This document shows, in pieces, positions 33,720 through 45,000 of a DNA stretch of 64,000 nucleotides. The stretch comes from Herbaspirillum sp. GW103 (GTDB taxonomy: Bacteria > Pseudomonadota > Gammaproteobacteria > Burkholderiales > Burkholderiaceae_D). How positions within the stretch are numbered: position 1 is the first letter of the stretch; every line of letters begins with the position of its first letter. The translations under genes and the position numbers were made by a program. The notes under the pieces were generated by a model. That model saw only the letters and a list, made by a program, of their open reading frames with translations, did not search any database and was not told the origin of the DNA. The stretch lies in the NCBI RefSeq assembly GCF_000261365.1, contig NZ_AJVC01000006.1, positions 124,001 through 188,000 of the forward strand. The letters are read 5' to 3'.

Positions 33720-35021
33720 TTACTTCGACCGGGTGCCGGTGGCGGCAGTGGCCGGGGCAGCAGTCGCACCGGCTGCCCGGTCGGTGTCCCCGCCCAGCGA
33801 CGGATCGGCAGCGGCAGCGGCGGCTTCACGGGCCAGATCCTTCTGCAGACTGTCGGTGATGTCGATGGCACGTGGCGTATCACCGGTACGCACCTTCTGC
33901 AATCCGTCGACGATGAGCTTGTCGCCCTCCTTGAGACCCTTGCTGATCCACCAGTTGTTGCCCACCGCACGCGCCACGGTCACCAGGCGCTGCTGTACCT
34001 TGCCGTCGGCACCCAGCACCAGCGCGGTCGCAGCACCGGTCTGGTCGCGACTGACCGCCTTCTGCGGCACCAGCAGTGCGTGTTCATCCACACCTTCTTC
34101 CAGCACGGCACGCACGTAAGCACCCGGCAGCAGCACGCCGTCCGGATTGGGGACCACCGCGCGCAAGGTGATCATGCCGGTGCCGGTATCGACCGAGAGG
34201 CCGGTGAATTCGAGCTTGCCGGTGCGCTCATAGGTGGAGCCGTCTTCCAGCAGGATCTTGACCTGGGCGGCATTGTCACCGCTCTTCCTGATCTGACCGC
34301 TGGCCAGTTCGCGCCGCAGGCGCAGCAGATCCACGGTGGATTGCGTCACATCGACATAGATCGGGTCGATCTGCTGCACCGTCGTCAGTGCCGTGGTCTG
34401 GCTGGCCGTCACCAGAGCGCCGGGAGTGACGCTGGATTGCTCGATGCGGCCGGAGATGGGCGAGAGGATTCTGGTGTATTGCAGGTTGATGGCGGCGGTC
34501 TGCACGGCGGCCTTCTGCACTTCCACATCGGCCTGGTTCTGGCGCAGGGTGCTCTGGGCGTCGTCGTTGTCCTGCTTGGAGACGGCATCGATCTTGTTCA
34601 GTTCGGCATAACGATCGGCCTTCAGCTTCGATGAGGCCAGCGTTGCCTGCGCCTTGAGCAGGGAAGCCTTGGCGCTGTCATAGGCAGCCTGATAGCTGGC
34701 CGGATCGATCTGGTAGAGCGGCTGGCCGGCCTTGACCTTGCTGCCTTCCTTGAACAGGCGCTTCTGGATGATGCCGCCGACCTGCGGGCGGATGTCGGCC
34801 GTCAGGTAGGCCGTGGTACGGCCCGGCAACTCGGTGGTCAGTGCCTGGCGCTGGGCCTTGACGACCACGTAGCCGACTTCGGACTGGGCGGCGGGCTTGG
34901 GCTGGTCGCCGGAGCGCGAGCAGGCGCCGAGGACGGCCACCAGCATCAGAGACAGCGCCAGACGGGCGGCGGTGGAAGAGCGGCGCCCCTGGCGGCGCGG
35001 GAGTGTTGCAGTGTCGTGCAT
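33720..35021 (-). CDS. RND periplasmic adaptor lipoprotein, AcrA/MexA type
   Basis: The 433-residue adaptor has a lipobox (VAVLGACSRS), a lipoyl/hairpin region (VGGIIQKRLFKEGSKVKAGQPLYQIDP ... AQATLASSKLKADRYAEL), beta-barrel and membrane-proximal domains, and an Ala/Thr-rich C-terminal tail that is poorly conserved. The ATG at 35021 directly precedes the basic signal-peptide start. It is the first gene of the pump operon and divergent from BaeS-like baeS with 227 bp between. Confidence 0.88.
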   Translation of the reverse strand: MHDTATLPRRQGRRSSTAARLALSLMLVAVLGACSRSGDQPKPAAQSEVGYVVVKAQRQALTTELPGRTTAYLTADIRPQVGGIIQKRLFKEGSKVKAGQPLYQIDPASYQAAYDSAKASLLKAQATLASSKLKADRYAELNKIDAVSKQDNDDAQSTLRQNQADVEVQKAAVQTAAINLQYTRILSPISGRIEQSSVTPGALVTASQTTALTTVQQIDPIYVDVTQSTVDLLRLRRELASGQIRKSGDNAAQVKILLEDGSTYERTGKLEFTGLSVDTGTGMITLRAVVPNPDGVLLPGAYVRAVLEEGVDEHALLVPQKAVSRDQTGAATALVLGADGKVQQRLVTVARAVGNNWWISKGLKEGDKLIVDGLQKVRTGDTPRAIDITDSLQKDLAREAAAAAADPSLGGDTDRAAGATAAPATAATGTRSK

Positions 35022-35145
35022 GATCGGGAGGCTTTCTGCCCGTCCGCGGTCCGCCATGGGCGCGGGTTCCGGGCGCAATGAGCTATCGGACCTGCGATTA
35101 TGGGCAACAAATGTGAGGGAAAAATGAGCAGGCGCGGCGGTATGT

Positions 35146-35164
35146 CCGTCCTGCAACAGGACGG
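35146..35164. promoter_or_regulatory. Inverted repeat between the pump and two-component operons
   Basis: CCGTCCTG and CAGGACGG are exact reverse complements separated by CAA, in the divergent region between the adaptor start (35021) and the kinase start (35249). It could be an operator or a hairpin in the leader of one transcript. There is no U-tract. Confidence 0.4.
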
Positions 35165-35248
35165 GGCGCAGCGGCAACTTGTGCGCCACCGGACGCCGGG
35201 TTCTTGATAAGCTCTGGCCTGATTCCACCGACCGCCTGCTGCATCCCC

Positions 35249-36703
35249 ATGTCCATCGCCCACTCGATTGTCGAGCTGACCGACCGCCTCTTCTATCGCG
35301 CCAACATCCGCCTGAAACTCTTCTATGCGATGCTGGCGCTGATCGTGGTGGTGATCGCGGCCATCAATGGTGCCGGGCATTACATCTTCAACCGCGACTT
35401 CCTCGGTTATCTCAACGAGCAGGCCCAGCAGCGCATGGAAGACATGGTGCCGCGCCTGGAGCAGGCCTATCGCGAACATGGCAACTGGGACTTCATTCGC
35501 GGCAAGCCGCGCGTCTGGTTCGAGCTGATGAAGCCGGCCATCGTCGAACACAATGGGGTGGTCACCACGCCGGGGCCACCCATGACGGCCTCCGACCTGA
35601 CCGGCGCGACGCTGCGCTTTTCCTTGCTGGATGCCCGACGACAACTGGTGATCGGCTATCCCAAGGTCGGTCCCGATGCGCGCCTGCGGCCCCTGCTCCA
35701 GGATGACGTGATCGTCGGCTGGGTGGCGCAGACGCCCTTTGAAAGCGTGATCGGTGCCCTCGACCTGCGCTTCCAGCAAAGCCAGTTCCTGGCCCAGCTC
35801 ATCATTGCCGTGGTGGCGGTGATGCTGGCGGCCTTCCTGGTGGTGCGCATCTCGGGCGTGCTCACGCGCCCGCTCACGCGCGTGGCGCGGGCCACGCACC
35901 GGCTGGCCGGTGGCGATTATGCGATCCGGGTGGAGGTGGAATCGGGTGATGAAGTCGGGATGCTGGCGCAGGACTTCAACCGGCTGGCCATGACCCTGGA
36001 GCGCAATGAAAAACTGCGGCGCGAATTCATGGCCGATGTCTCGCATGAATTGCGCACTCCCCTGGGCATTCTCAACGGCCAGCTGGAGGCGCTGGAAGAT
36101 GGCGTGCTGCAACCCGATACGCAGACGCTGCACTCCCTCAAGAGCGAGGTGGCGCATCTGAACAAACTGGTAGGGGACCTTTATGATCTCTCCCTGGCCG
36201 ATGCCGGTGCGCTCACCTATCGTCGCAGCGACATCGACCTGGTACCCTTGCTGCGCGAGAGCGCAGCCGTCTATGCCGAACGCTTCAGCCAGTGCAGCAT
36301 GACGCTGACCTGCAGCCTGCCCGCTACCATGCCCGTGCACGCCGACGCGGCACGCCTGCAGCAGTTGCTCAACAATCTCTTCGAGAACAGCCTGCGCTAC
36401 ACCGACAGCGGAGGTCGCCTGCAAGTGCATGCCCAACTGCAGCAACAGCACTGGCATCTGGTCTTCGACGACAGCGAGCCGGGCGTACCGCCCGAGGTGA
36501 TGGCGCGCCTGTTCGAACGCTTCTTCCGGGTCGAGGCTTCGCGCAACCGCGCCAGCGGCGGGGCCGGGCTGGGCCTGGCGATCTGCCGGCGCATCGTCGA
36601 TGCCCATCAGGGGACCATCGGTGCCACTGCCTCGCCCCTGGGCGGGCTGCGGATCTCGGTCGTGTTGCCGGCCCGCCTGGAGGAGGAAGGGAATGCCGCA
36701 TGA
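35249..36703 (+). CDS. baeS: Sensor histidine kinase, BaeS-like
   Basis: The 484-residue inner-membrane sensor has a first helix (about 25-45), a periplasmic domain with [18 protein letters not shown] typical of BaeS, a second helix (about 185-205), HAMP, HisKA with [16 protein letters not shown] (phospho-His), and HATPase with [18 protein letters not shown] and [13 protein letters not shown]. It would sense envelope stress from toxic compounds and phosphorylate the coupled regulator (4-bp ATGA overlap). Divergent to an RND pump, which is its likely target. The ATG at 35249 has no strong RBS. Confidence 0.88.
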   Translation: MSIAHSIVELTDRLFYRANIRLKLFYAMLALIVVVIAAINGAGHYIFNRDFLGYLNEQAQQRMEDMVPRLEQAYREHGNWDFIRGKPRVWFELMKPAIVEHNGVVTTPGPPMTASDLTGATLRFSLLDARRQLVIGYPKVGPDARLRPLLQDDVIVGWVAQTPFESVIGALDLRFQQSQFLAQLIIAVVAVMLAAFLVVRISGVLTRPLTRVARATHRLAGGDYAIRVEVESGDEVGMLAQDFNRLAMTLERNEKLRREFMADVSHELRTPLGILNGQLEALEDGVLQPDTQTLHSLKSEVAHLNKLVGDLYDLSLADAGALTYRRSDIDLVPLLRESAAVYAERFSQCSMTLTCSLPATMPVHADAARLQQLLNNLFENSLRYTDSGGRLQVHAQLQQQHWHLVFDDSEPGVPPEVMARLFERFFRVEASRNRASGGAGLGLAICRRIVDAHQGTIGATASPLGGLRISVVLPARLEEEGNAA

Positions 36704-37443
36704 GTGATGGCTCCGAAGAATTCCGCTTTGCCGCCCCCGCCAGCGCCGATATCCTCATCGTCGAGGACGAGCCCAAGCTGGCCGAGTTGCTGCAGAAATA
36801 CCTGGCACTGGCCGGCTACACCTCGCGTCATGTGGCACGCGGGGATGCGGCATTGGATGCGGTGCGCGCGCAGCGCCCGGACCTGATCCTGCTCGACATC
36901 ATGTTGCCGGGCATGGATGGCTGGGAGATCTGCCGCCAGCTACGGACCTTCTCGGATGTACCGGTATTGATGCTCACTGCGCGCGCAGAGGAAGACGATC
37001 GCTTGCGCGGGCTGGAACTGGGGGCGGACGACTATATCGGCAAGACGCCGTTTTCGCCGCGCGAAATCGTGGCCCGGGTCAAGTCCATGCTCAGGCGCAA
37101 TGCGCTGGTACAGCGTTCGGTGCAGGTCGGGCCGGCAGCGCAGATGGCCGCCCCGCTGGTCATCGATGAACTCCGCCACCAGGCCAGCGTACGTGGCGAA
37201 CCGCTCAACCTGACGCCGCTGGAGCTGCGGCTGCTCAAGACCTTTGCGGCGGCACCGGGACAGGTCTTTTCGCGGGAACAACTGCTCAATCACCTGCATG
37301 ATGATGATCGCTCCGTGACCGATCGGGCCATCGATACCCATATCAAGAACCTGCGCCGCAAGCTGGAACCCTGCTTTCCGGGACACAATGCGATTCAGGC
37401 GGTGTACGGCGTCGGGTATTGCTTTGCGTTGCCGCCGGATTGA
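36700..37443 (+). CDS. baeR: OmpR-family response regulator, BaeR-like
   Basis: The 247-residue regulator has a receiver domain with the acid pocket VEDE and phospho-acceptor Asp66 in [11 protein letters not shown], then Thr93 and Lys115. Its winged-helix trans_reg_C domain (about 150-245) contains [21 protein letters not shown] and [24 protein letters not shown] precedes the ATG inside the kinase gene. Unusually, the near-invariant Lys-Pro pair is interrupted by Thr116 ([15 protein letters not shown]). It probably activates the divergent RND pump. Confidence 0.88.
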   Translation: MSDGSEEFRFAAPASADILIVEDEPKLAELLQKYLALAGYTSRHVARGDAALDAVRAQRPDLILLDIMLPGMDGWEICRQLRTFSDVPVLMLTARAEEDDRLRGLELGADDYIGKTPFSPREIVARVKSMLRRNALVQRSVQVGPAAQMAAPLVIDELRHQASVRGEPLNLTPLELRLLKTFAAAPGQVFSREQLLNHLHDDDRSVTDRAIDTHIKNLRRKLEPCFPGHNAIQAVYGVGYCFALPPD

Positions 37444-37535
37444 AACGGGCGGCATTGCCTGGGGATACCGAATCAGCCGCAGTTCATCGAACGCAATCTG
37501 AAAGTCACTTTCGATCAGGATTCATGAACGATGAT

Positions 37536-37560
37536 TTTACGTAATCAACGATTACGTAAA
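37536..37560. repeat. AT-rich inverted repeat containing TTACGTAA twice
   Basis: TTTACGTAAT (37536-37545) and ATTACGTAAA (37551-37560) are perfect reverse complements around CAACG. Each arm contains the self-palindrome TTACGTAA. It lies in the 158-bp space between two convergent genes (baeR and the chemoreceptor). No U-tract and low GC make it atypical for a terminator; it may be a protein-binding site. Confidence 0.5.
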
Positions 37561-37601
37561 CCCGTCATGTTCAACGCTCGGTCAGATCCACCGGCACTGC
37601 A

Positions 37602-39152
37602 TCAACGCTGGATCTTGAACACGCTCACCACCTGCGACAAGCGACCAGCCTGATCCTGCAAGGACTGCGCAGCAGCGGCCGCCTCTTCCACCAGTGCCGC
37701 ATTCTGCTGGGTCACTTCATCCATCTGGGTGATGGCGCGATTGATTTCCTCGATGCCGGTACTCTGCTCGTTGCTGGCCGCGCTGATCTCGGCCACGACA
37801 TCGGTGACGCGCTTGACACTGGCCACCACTTCACTCATGGTCGCGCCCGCACGTTCGACCAGCTGGCTGCCGGCGCCGACCTTCTGCACCGAGTCATCGA
37901 TCAACTGCTTGATCTCCTTGGCGGCGGAAGCCGAGCGCTGTGCCAGCGAACGCACTTCCGAGGCCACCACCGCAAAGCCGCGGCCCTGCTCGCCGGCCCG
38001 CGCCGCTTCCACGGCCGCATTCAGGGCCAGGATATTGGTCTGGAAGGCGATGCCATCGATGACCGTGATGATGTCGGCAATGCGATTCGAACTCTCGGTG
38101 ATGCCTTCCATGGTCTGCACCACCTGCCCCACCACTTCGCCCCCCTGGCTGGCCACATCCGAGGCCGAGGCCGCGAGCTGGTTGGCCTGGCGGGCATTGT
38201 CGGCATTCTGCTTGACGGTGGCCGTCAGCTCTTCCATGGCAGAGGCGGTCTCTTCCAGCGAACCGGCCTGCTCCTCGGTGCGCGAGGACAAGTCGAGGTT
38301 GCCGGTGGCGATTTCCTGCGAAGCCGTGGTGATGGCATCGGTGCCATGACGCACTTCACTGACGATCTTGTGCAGGCTGTCATTCATGGCACGCAGCGAG
38401 TGCATCAGCATGCCGGTTTCATCCTTGCTGTCGGAACGGATATCGACCGTCAGGTCACCCTGCGCCACCCGTTCGGCCACGCTCACCGCTTCGTTGAGCG
38501 GGCGCGAAACCGCACGCGCCACGGCGATGGCCAAGGCAAGGGCGATGACCACGATGGCCGCCAGCAAACCGAAGATCCACGCACGTGCCGACCTGAAGAC
38601 ATCGGTGGCGCTCTGGTCGGAACGCGTGCTGCCGGCATCGTTGATCTTGATGATCTCATCCATGTTCTCCAGCATGCTGCGGAAGGTCTTGTTGGATTCT
38701 CCCTTGAACATCGCGCGGGCTTCTTCTTCCTTGCCGGCACCGGAAATGTCGGCGAGCTTCTTGTCGATCTCCAGATAGGCGGCGAAGCTTCGGGAGAACT
38801 TCTCATACGCCTGTTTCTCCTCCGGCTCCGACAACTGGGCTTCAAAGGTGGCGCGCTGCTTGGCCAGAATGCCCAGTCGCGTATGGATGGCCTTGATGGC
38901 ATCCTCGCGTTCGACGGGCGTGACCGCGGTGATCATCTGCAATTCCGAAATGCGCATGCGCGGCAGCGAGGCCTGGATCGACTGCGCCGCCTTGATCGAA
39001 GGCAGCCAGTTGGTGGCCATGTCGGTAGAAGCCTGGTTGACCGCCTTCAACTCGCTGATGGCGAAGATCCCCAGGATGACTGTCAGGACGATGACGGCCG
39101 CAAAGGAAAGGATGAGCTTCTTGGCAATCTTCAGATTGTTGAACCAGTTCAT
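37602..39152 (-). CDS. Methyl-accepting chemotaxis protein (4HB sensor)
   Basis: The 516-residue receptor has a first transmembrane helix (about 10-30), a periplasmic four-helix-bundle domain (about 35-190, with [16 protein letters not shown], the 4HB_MCP start), a second helix (about 192-212), HAMP and a long cytoplasmic coiled coil with the tip hairpin [40 protein letters not shown]. It signals to CheA/CheW. No C-terminal CheR-binding pentapeptide is seen (ends FKIQR). GAGG lies seven bases before the ATG. It stands alone between a two-component operon and a second RND operon; its ligand is unknown. Confidence 0.9.
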   Translation of the reverse strand: MNWFNNLKIAKKLILSFAAVIVLTVILGIFAISELKAVNQASTDMATNWLPSIKAAQSIQASLPRMRISELQMITAVTPVEREDAIKAIHTRLGILAKQRATFEAQLSEPEEKQAYEKFSRSFAAYLEIDKKLADISGAGKEEEARAMFKGESNKTFRSMLENMDEIIKINDAGSTRSDQSATDVFRSARAWIFGLLAAIVVIALALAIAVARAVSRPLNEAVSVAERVAQGDLTVDIRSDSKDETGMLMHSLRAMNDSLHKIVSEVRHGTDAITTASQEIATGNLDLSSRTEEQAGSLEETASAMEELTATVKQNADNARQANQLAASASDVASQGGEVVGQVVQTMEGITESSNRIADIITVIDGIAFQTNILALNAAVEAARAGEQGRGFAVVASEVRSLAQRSASAAKEIKQLIDDSVQKVGAGSQLVERAGATMSEVVASVKRVTDVVAEISAASNEQSTGIEEINRAITQMDEVTQQNAALVEEAAAAAQSLQDQAGRLSQVVSVFKIQR

Positions 39153-39332
39153 GTCTGCCTCGTTGTTCTTGCTCGTGGGAATATCACTGGCGATTCTAGG
39201 CAGGTCGGGAAGCGGCCATATCGTCGATTACACGGGCGTTTACGGGGCAATTGCAGCGCTTGTGACACGGCGCTGACAAGACCGTCAGAAATGTCCTCCC
39301 ACTCCCCCGAAACTGGTCAGGCCACCAGATCA

Positions 39333-40811
39333 CTACTTCTCTGCCGGCGATAAAGTTTGCGATTGCACAAGCGGCGCCCCGTCTCGGCGCTCATGCCAGT
39401 CGCCGCCCAGCGCCTTGATGAGAAACACCGACACCAGCAGGCGTTGCCCCTGCAACTGTGCCGCCTGGCGCTCGCTGTTGAGCAAGGCCTGTTGCGCGGT
39501 GATCACATCCAGATAGGGCGTGGCCCCACCCTCATAGCGGCTGCTGGCAATCTCCAGTACCCGACGCGCACTGGCGATGGCCGATTGTGCCTGCCGACAA
39601 GCCCGGTCCAGTGCGGCGATACCGGTAATGCCGTCTTCCACTTCCTGCATGGCCGTCAGTACGGTACGTCGATAGCTGGCCACGGCGGCGTTGTAGCCGG
39701 CCTGGCTCAAATCCACCCCCGCCCGCAGGCGACCGCCATCGAACAGGCTTTGCGAGGCCGACACCCCCAGCGACCACAGCAGGCTGGGCGCATTGAAGAG
39801 CGTAGCCCAGTTGCGGCTGTCGACTCCGTACCCGGGCTGCAGCATGAAGCTGGGATAGAAGGCGGCACTGGCCACACCGATCTGGGCATTGGCCGCGGCC
39901 ATGGCGCGTTCGGCGGCAGCCACATCGGGACGGCGCTCCAGCACGTCCGAGGGCACGCCCAAGGGAATGTCCGGCAGCGCGACGGGTGCCAGCGAGGGTG
40001 CCAGGCGGAACACCGGCGCTGGGGTACCGGTCAGGGTAGCGATGGCATGTTCGTATTGCGCACGCTGGCGGCCGAGCAGATCCACCTGGGTCAGCGTGTT
40101 GTCCAGCAGGGCTTGCTGCTGGGCGACGTCCAGTCCCGAGGTGGCGCCCAGGTCATGGCGGGAGGTCGCCAGTTCCAGCGCCTTGCGCTGCAGCGCGATG
40201 GCGCGCCGGACGACGTCGAGCTCGATGTCCAGCTCGCGCAGGTTGAAGTAGTTGCTGGCCAGTTCGGCCGTGAGCAACAGGCGCGTGTTTTCCAGGTCAG
40301 CCGCCGATTGCTGGGCCGAGGCAGTGGCCGCCTGCACCGAACGTCTTGCCCGTCCGAAGAAATCCAGCTCATAACTGACGTTCAGGCCCAGTGCGAAATC
40401 ATTCTGTACGGTGGCGTAGTTGGGCGAGTTGTAGTTGGTCAGGGGCCGGTTGGCCGAAATGCGCCCGCGCGCGGCCCGTGCGTTGATGCCGACCTGCGGC
40501 ACTTGCGCCGCCCCGGCCACCTCCAGCTGTGCGCGTGCCTGCGCCAGTCGGGCCGCAGCAATGGCCAGGGTCTGGTTGCCGGCCAGTGCCTGCTGTTGCA
40601 GGGCGTTCAGTTGCGCATCGTTGAAACGTTCCCACCACGGGCCACGCGGGGCAGCATCCTGCGGCTGCATGGTGCGCCACGGGGCTTCCGGGGTCCAGGC
40701 GGCGGGCATGTCCACCTGCGGCCTCGCGTAATCCGGACCGCTGGCGCAGGCAACCAGCAGCAACGCACTGGCCAAGGCAAGCACAAGACTGTGGCGGCGC
40801 GGCAGGTTCAT
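39333..40811 (-). CDS. Outer-membrane efflux lipoprotein, NodT family (second pump)
   Basis: The 492-residue outer-membrane factor has a lipobox (LLLVACASG) and two OEP repeats with SYELDFFGRARRSVQAATA and RRPDVAAAERAMAAANAQIG. Its ATG overlaps the adaptor stop by 4 bp (ATGA), making it the last gene of the RND-MFP-OMP operon. Paralogous to the protein at 29045-30553 but clearly diverged. Confidence 0.9.
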   Translation of the reverse strand: MNLPRRHSLVLALASALLLVACASGPDYARPQVDMPAAWTPEAPWRTMQPQDAAPRGPWWERFNDAQLNALQQQALAGNQTLAIAAARLAQARAQLEVAGAAQVPQVGINARAARGRISANRPLTNYNSPNYATVQNDFALGLNVSYELDFFGRARRSVQAATASAQQSAADLENTRLLLTAELASNYFNLRELDIELDVVRRAIALQRKALELATSRHDLGATSGLDVAQQQALLDNTLTQVDLLGRQRAQYEHAIATLTGTPAPVFRLAPSLAPVALPDIPLGVPSDVLERRPDVAAAERAMAAANAQIGVASAAFYPSFMLQPGYGVDSRNWATLFNAPSLLWSLGVSASQSLFDGGRLRAGVDLSQAGYNAAVASYRRTVLTAMQEVEDGITGIAALDRACRQAQSAIASARRVLEIASSRYEGGATPYLDVITAQQALLNSERQAAQLQGQRLLVSVFLIKALGGDWHERRDGAPLVQSQTLSPAEK

Positions 40812-42040
40812 GAGGCAGCCTTCCTGTCGGCGGATTTGTCCTGCCTGTCCTTGGGCTGAACCGGTGCAGGTTCAACCTGATCGCCTTCGGCCAGCGAATC
40901 GGGGGGATTGAGGATCAGCTTTTCGTCGCCCCTCAAGCCGTCCAGCACTTCCACGGTCGCACCGAAATTGCGCCCCAGACGAACCTTCTTCAGCTGCACC
41001 CTGTTCTGTCCATCCACCGCCGCCACCAGCGAACCATCACGCCGGAACATCAGCGTATCGGCCGCCACCAGCAGTGTGCCACTGGGCTTCAACGGCACGG
41101 CCACCTGCACGAAGGCCCCCGGCAGCAGCGCCTTGTCGGCATTGGCGAGCGTGACCTCGATCTGCATCGAGCGCGTGGTCGCATCGATGGCACCGGCGGT
41201 GCGCGCCACCTTGCCTTCGAACTTGCGTGCGCGCAATTCGGACTGGGTCACCGTCACCGGCTGGCCGAGCTTGACCAGATTGGCGTAGGCCTGCGGTACG
41301 TTCACGTACACGCGCAGCGGATCGGTCTGCGACAGCACGAAGAGCGCCCGCCCGGCACCCGGATCGATGAGATCGCCCACGTCCACGTTGCGGCGCGTGA
41401 TGATGCCCGAGAACGGCGCCACGATACGCTTGAAACTCTCCACCTGGCGCAGGCGCGCGACATTGGCGTCTGCCGCCGCCAGGTTGGAACTGGCCTGGGC
41501 GAAGGCGCTGCGGCGTTCATCGAGTTCCTGCTGCGAGACGGCGTCCTTCTTGCGCAGGGCTTCCCAGCGCACCATCGAGCTCCTGGCCAGTTCCATGCTG
41601 GAGGCGGCCTGCTGGCGTGCAGCCAGGGCTTGCGAAAGCTGCTGGTCGATCTCGGGGGTATCCAGTTCGGCCAGCAGTTCGCCCTTCTTCACTTCGGCGC
41701 CGATATCCTTGGTCCAGCGCTTGAGATAGCCTCCGGCGCGCGCCGAGATGGGCGACTGCACGTAGCCCTGCAGGCTGCCCGGCAAGGTCAGCGTCTGGCC
41801 TTCGCTGCTGCTGCGGGCGGGTGCCACCCTGACGAAGACTTTGGCACGTTCAGCCGTGCCAGCCTCCAGTGCGCGGGCATTGGCGGCACGGCTGACCAAG
41901 GTGCGCGCGGCCCCCGCAGCCAGCAGCAGCAGGACCACGACCAGCACCAGTTTGGCGCGCCTCATCATCTGCTGGCGCTGTTGCGGCTCGCCCTCGCCAA
42001 GCGGGTGGATGCCGAGTTCGGAATGACGGTCATGCGACAT
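40808..42040 (-). CDS. RND periplasmic adaptor, membrane-anchored (second pump)
   Basis: The 410-residue adaptor has a cytoplasmic N-terminus (about 28 residues), a single membrane helix (LVLVVVLLLLAAGAARTLV) instead of a lipobox, a lipoyl motif (KRWTKDIGAEVKKGELLAEL), a helical hairpin (about 110-190) and barrel domains. It bridges the RND permease (3 bp upstream) to the coupled NodT lipoprotein. The C-terminus is rich in Lys/Asp/Pro. Confidence 0.88.
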   Translation of the reverse strand: MSHDRHSELGIHPLGEGEPQQRQQMMRRAKLVLVVVLLLLAAGAARTLVSRAANARALEAGTAERAKVFVRVAPARSSSEGQTLTLPGSLQGYVQSPISARAGGYLKRWTKDIGAEVKKGELLAELDTPEIDQQLSQALAARQQAASSMELARSSMVRWEALRKKDAVSQQELDERRSAFAQASSNLAAADANVARLRQVESFKRIVAPFSGIITRRNVDVGDLIDPGAGRALFVLSQTDPLRVYVNVPQAYANLVKLGQPVTVTQSELRARKFEGKVARTAGAIDATTRSMQIEVTLANADKALLPGAFVQVAVPLKPSGTLLVAADTLMFRRDGSLVAAVDGQNRVQLKKVRLGRNFGATVEVLDGLRGDEKLILNPPDSLAEGDQVEPAPVQPKDRQDKSADRKAAS

Positions 42041-42043
42041 GGT

Positions 42044-45000
42044 TCAAGACTCCTGATGCGCGGGCCCGCCCGCCTGAATGCGACGTCTCTCGGCGCGGCG
42101 GGCCAGTCGCTGATGCACGCCGGCAAACACCACCGGCACGAAGAACAAGGTCGATACGGTGGCCAGCAACAGACCTCCGATCACGGCACGCCCCAGCGGG
42201 GCGTTCTGCTCGGCCCCCTCGCCCAGGCCCAGGGCCATGGGGATCATGCCGATGATCATGGCCAGTGCCGTCATCAGCACCGGACGGATACGGGTGGAAC
42301 CCGCTTCCAGCGCGGCCGCCAGCGGTGTGGCACCGTCTTGCCTGCGCTGCCGCGCAAAAGCCACGATCAGAATGCTGTTGGCCGTGGCCACGCCCATGGT
42401 CATGATGGCGCCGGTCAAGGCCGGCACCGACAGCGTGGTGCCGGTGATGAAGAGCATCCAGGCAATCCCCGCCAGGGCTGCGGGCAAGGCGGCGATGATG
42501 ATGGCCGCATCGATCCACGACTGGAAGTTCACCACCACCAGCAGGTAGACCAGCACGATGGCCATGGCCAGCCCCACGCCCAGGCCGATGAAGGAGGACT
42601 GCATGGTCTCCACCTGGCCGCGCATGACCACCTGACTGCCGCGCGCCAGCCTGGGCTTGATCTCGTCCACCAGGGTGGCGACCTTGTCGGCCACGCTGGC
42701 CAGATCGGTGCCCTGCACGCTGACGTAGACATCGATGGCCGGCGAGATGTTGTAGCGCGAGGCCACCGCCATCTGGCGTCCCGCATGCACATCGACCAGG
42801 TTGCCCAGCAACTGCGGCGGTGTGGTGGCATTGGCGCCGGCGCCCACCGGAATGTTGAGCAGGGCATCGAGCGAATCGACCTGGTATTGCGGCGACTGCA
42901 CCGCGATGCTGTAGACCACGCCATTGTTGGGATTGAGCCAGAAGGCCGGCTGCGTCTGCGAGCTACCCGACAAGGCAATGAGCAGGTTCTGTCCGACGTT
43001 GGCCGCCGACAGGCCGAACTGCTGAAGCCGTGTGCGATCCATGCGCAGGTCCAGCGCGGGCGCATCCAGGCGCTGATGCACGTGGGCATCGACCGCCCCC
43101 GGAATCTGGCGGATCCGCTTGGTCAGTTCGGCGGCCAGGAGCGCGTTGGCCTGCATGTTGGGACCGGTGAACTGGACGTCGATGGCGGCCGGCAGGCCGA
43201 AGTTGAGAATCTGGGTGACGATGTCGGCCGGCTGGAAGAAGAACTCGATGCCCGGGAAGCGGCGCGGCAACTGCTCGCGCAGCAACGACACCAGTTCCTC
43301 GGTGGGGCGATGGCCCTGCTTCAAGGCCATCAGGATTTCACCATCCAGGGTACCGATGGTGCCGGCATTGCTGTAGGACAGGTTGATGCCGGAATTGGGT
43401 ACGCCCAGATTGTCGAGGATGGTCTCCAGTTCGGAAGCCGGGATCAGGGTGCGGATGACACGTTCGACTTCATCGGCGGCGCGTGCGGTTTCCTCGATGC
43501 GGGTGCCGGTGGGCATGCGCATGTGCAGGCGGATCTGGCCGCCATCCACATTGGGGAAAAAGTCGCGCCCGAGCAAAGGATAGAGCAGGCAGGACAGCAG
43601 GCAGAAGCCCAGGAAGCCCAGCGCGAACCGGCGCCGGTGCGCCAGCAGCGAGGACAACACCAGCGTGTAACCGTGGCGCACGCGCTCGAAACGGTTGTCG
43701 AAGGCACGATAGAGACGCTGCAACAGGCTCTGCCTGGTGCTGTCGACCTGGCCATGGTGGGCCATGAGCAGCATCACCAGCGTGGGTACCAGGGTGCGCG
43801 AAAGCAGGTAGGAAGCGGCCATGGCAAACACCACTGCCTCGGCCAGCGGCACGAACAAAAAGCGCGCCACGCCCGAGAGGAAGAACATCGGCACGAACAC
43901 GATGCAGATGCACAGCGTGGCCACGAAGGCCGGCACGCCGATCTCGCCGGCGCCGACGATGATGGCATCGTGCAGCGGTTTGCCCAGGTGCAGGTGGCGT
44001 TCGATGTTCTCGATGGTGACGATGGCCTGGTCCACCAGGATGCCGACCGACAGTGCCAGACCGCCCAGGGTCATGAGGTTGAGCGTCTCACCCAGCGCCG
44101 CCAGCATCAGGATGGCCGCCATGATGGACAGCGGAATGGTCAGCCCGATGATGAGCGTGCTGCGCCAGTTGCCCAGGAACAGCAGCACCATGGCCGCGGT
44201 GAGGCCGGCGGCGATGAGCGCCTCGCTGATGACGCCGGTCACGGCTGCCTTCACGAACAGCGACTGGTCGAACAGCGGAGTGATCTTGAGGTCTTCCGGC
44301 AGGGTCTGGGCGGCCGTGGGCAGGAGCTTGCGCAGGTTGTCCACGATGTCCAGCGTGGAGGCGCCACCGTTCTTGAGGATGGACAGCAGCACACCGCGCG
44401 CGCCATCCTGGCGCACCACGTTGGTCTGGGGCGAGAAGCCATCGCGCACGTTGGCCACGTCCTTGAGATAGATGGTGGCGCCATTGGTGGTGCGCACCGG
44501 CAGTTCATTGAGGCCCGCCACCGCTTCGGGCGAACCGTTGATCCTGACCGCGTATTCGGTTGCGCCGAACTTGGCGGTGCCGGAAGGCAGGATCAGGTTC
44601 TGCGTATTGATCGCATTGACCACATCGATGGGGGCCAGCCCGCGCGCCTGCAGGGCCTGGGTATCGAGATCCACCGAGATGAGCCGGCTCTTGCCGCCGT
44701 AGGGATAAGGCACGGCCACGCCGGGTATGGTCACCAGTTGCGGACGCAGGGTCTGCACGGCGGCATCGAAGACGGTCTGCTCAGGCAGCGTGGGCGAGGA
44801 CAGCGCCAGCTGCATCACCGGGATGCTGGAGGCGGAGTACTTGATCACCAGCGGCGGCGTAATGCCCGGTGGCAGTTGCCGCACCTGGGTCTGCACCGAG
44901 GCCACGACCTGGGCAATGGCGGTCTGGATGTTGGCCTTGGGCTGGAAGAACACCTTGATCACCGTCACCCCGGCCAGCGACTGCGACTCGATGTGCTCGA

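Noticed and set aside
30856..34119. Plus-strand frame of 1087 codons opposite the first RND permease
   Set aside because: Same His/Gln/Arg-rich shadow composition; the minus-strand AcrB-like gene is unambiguous.
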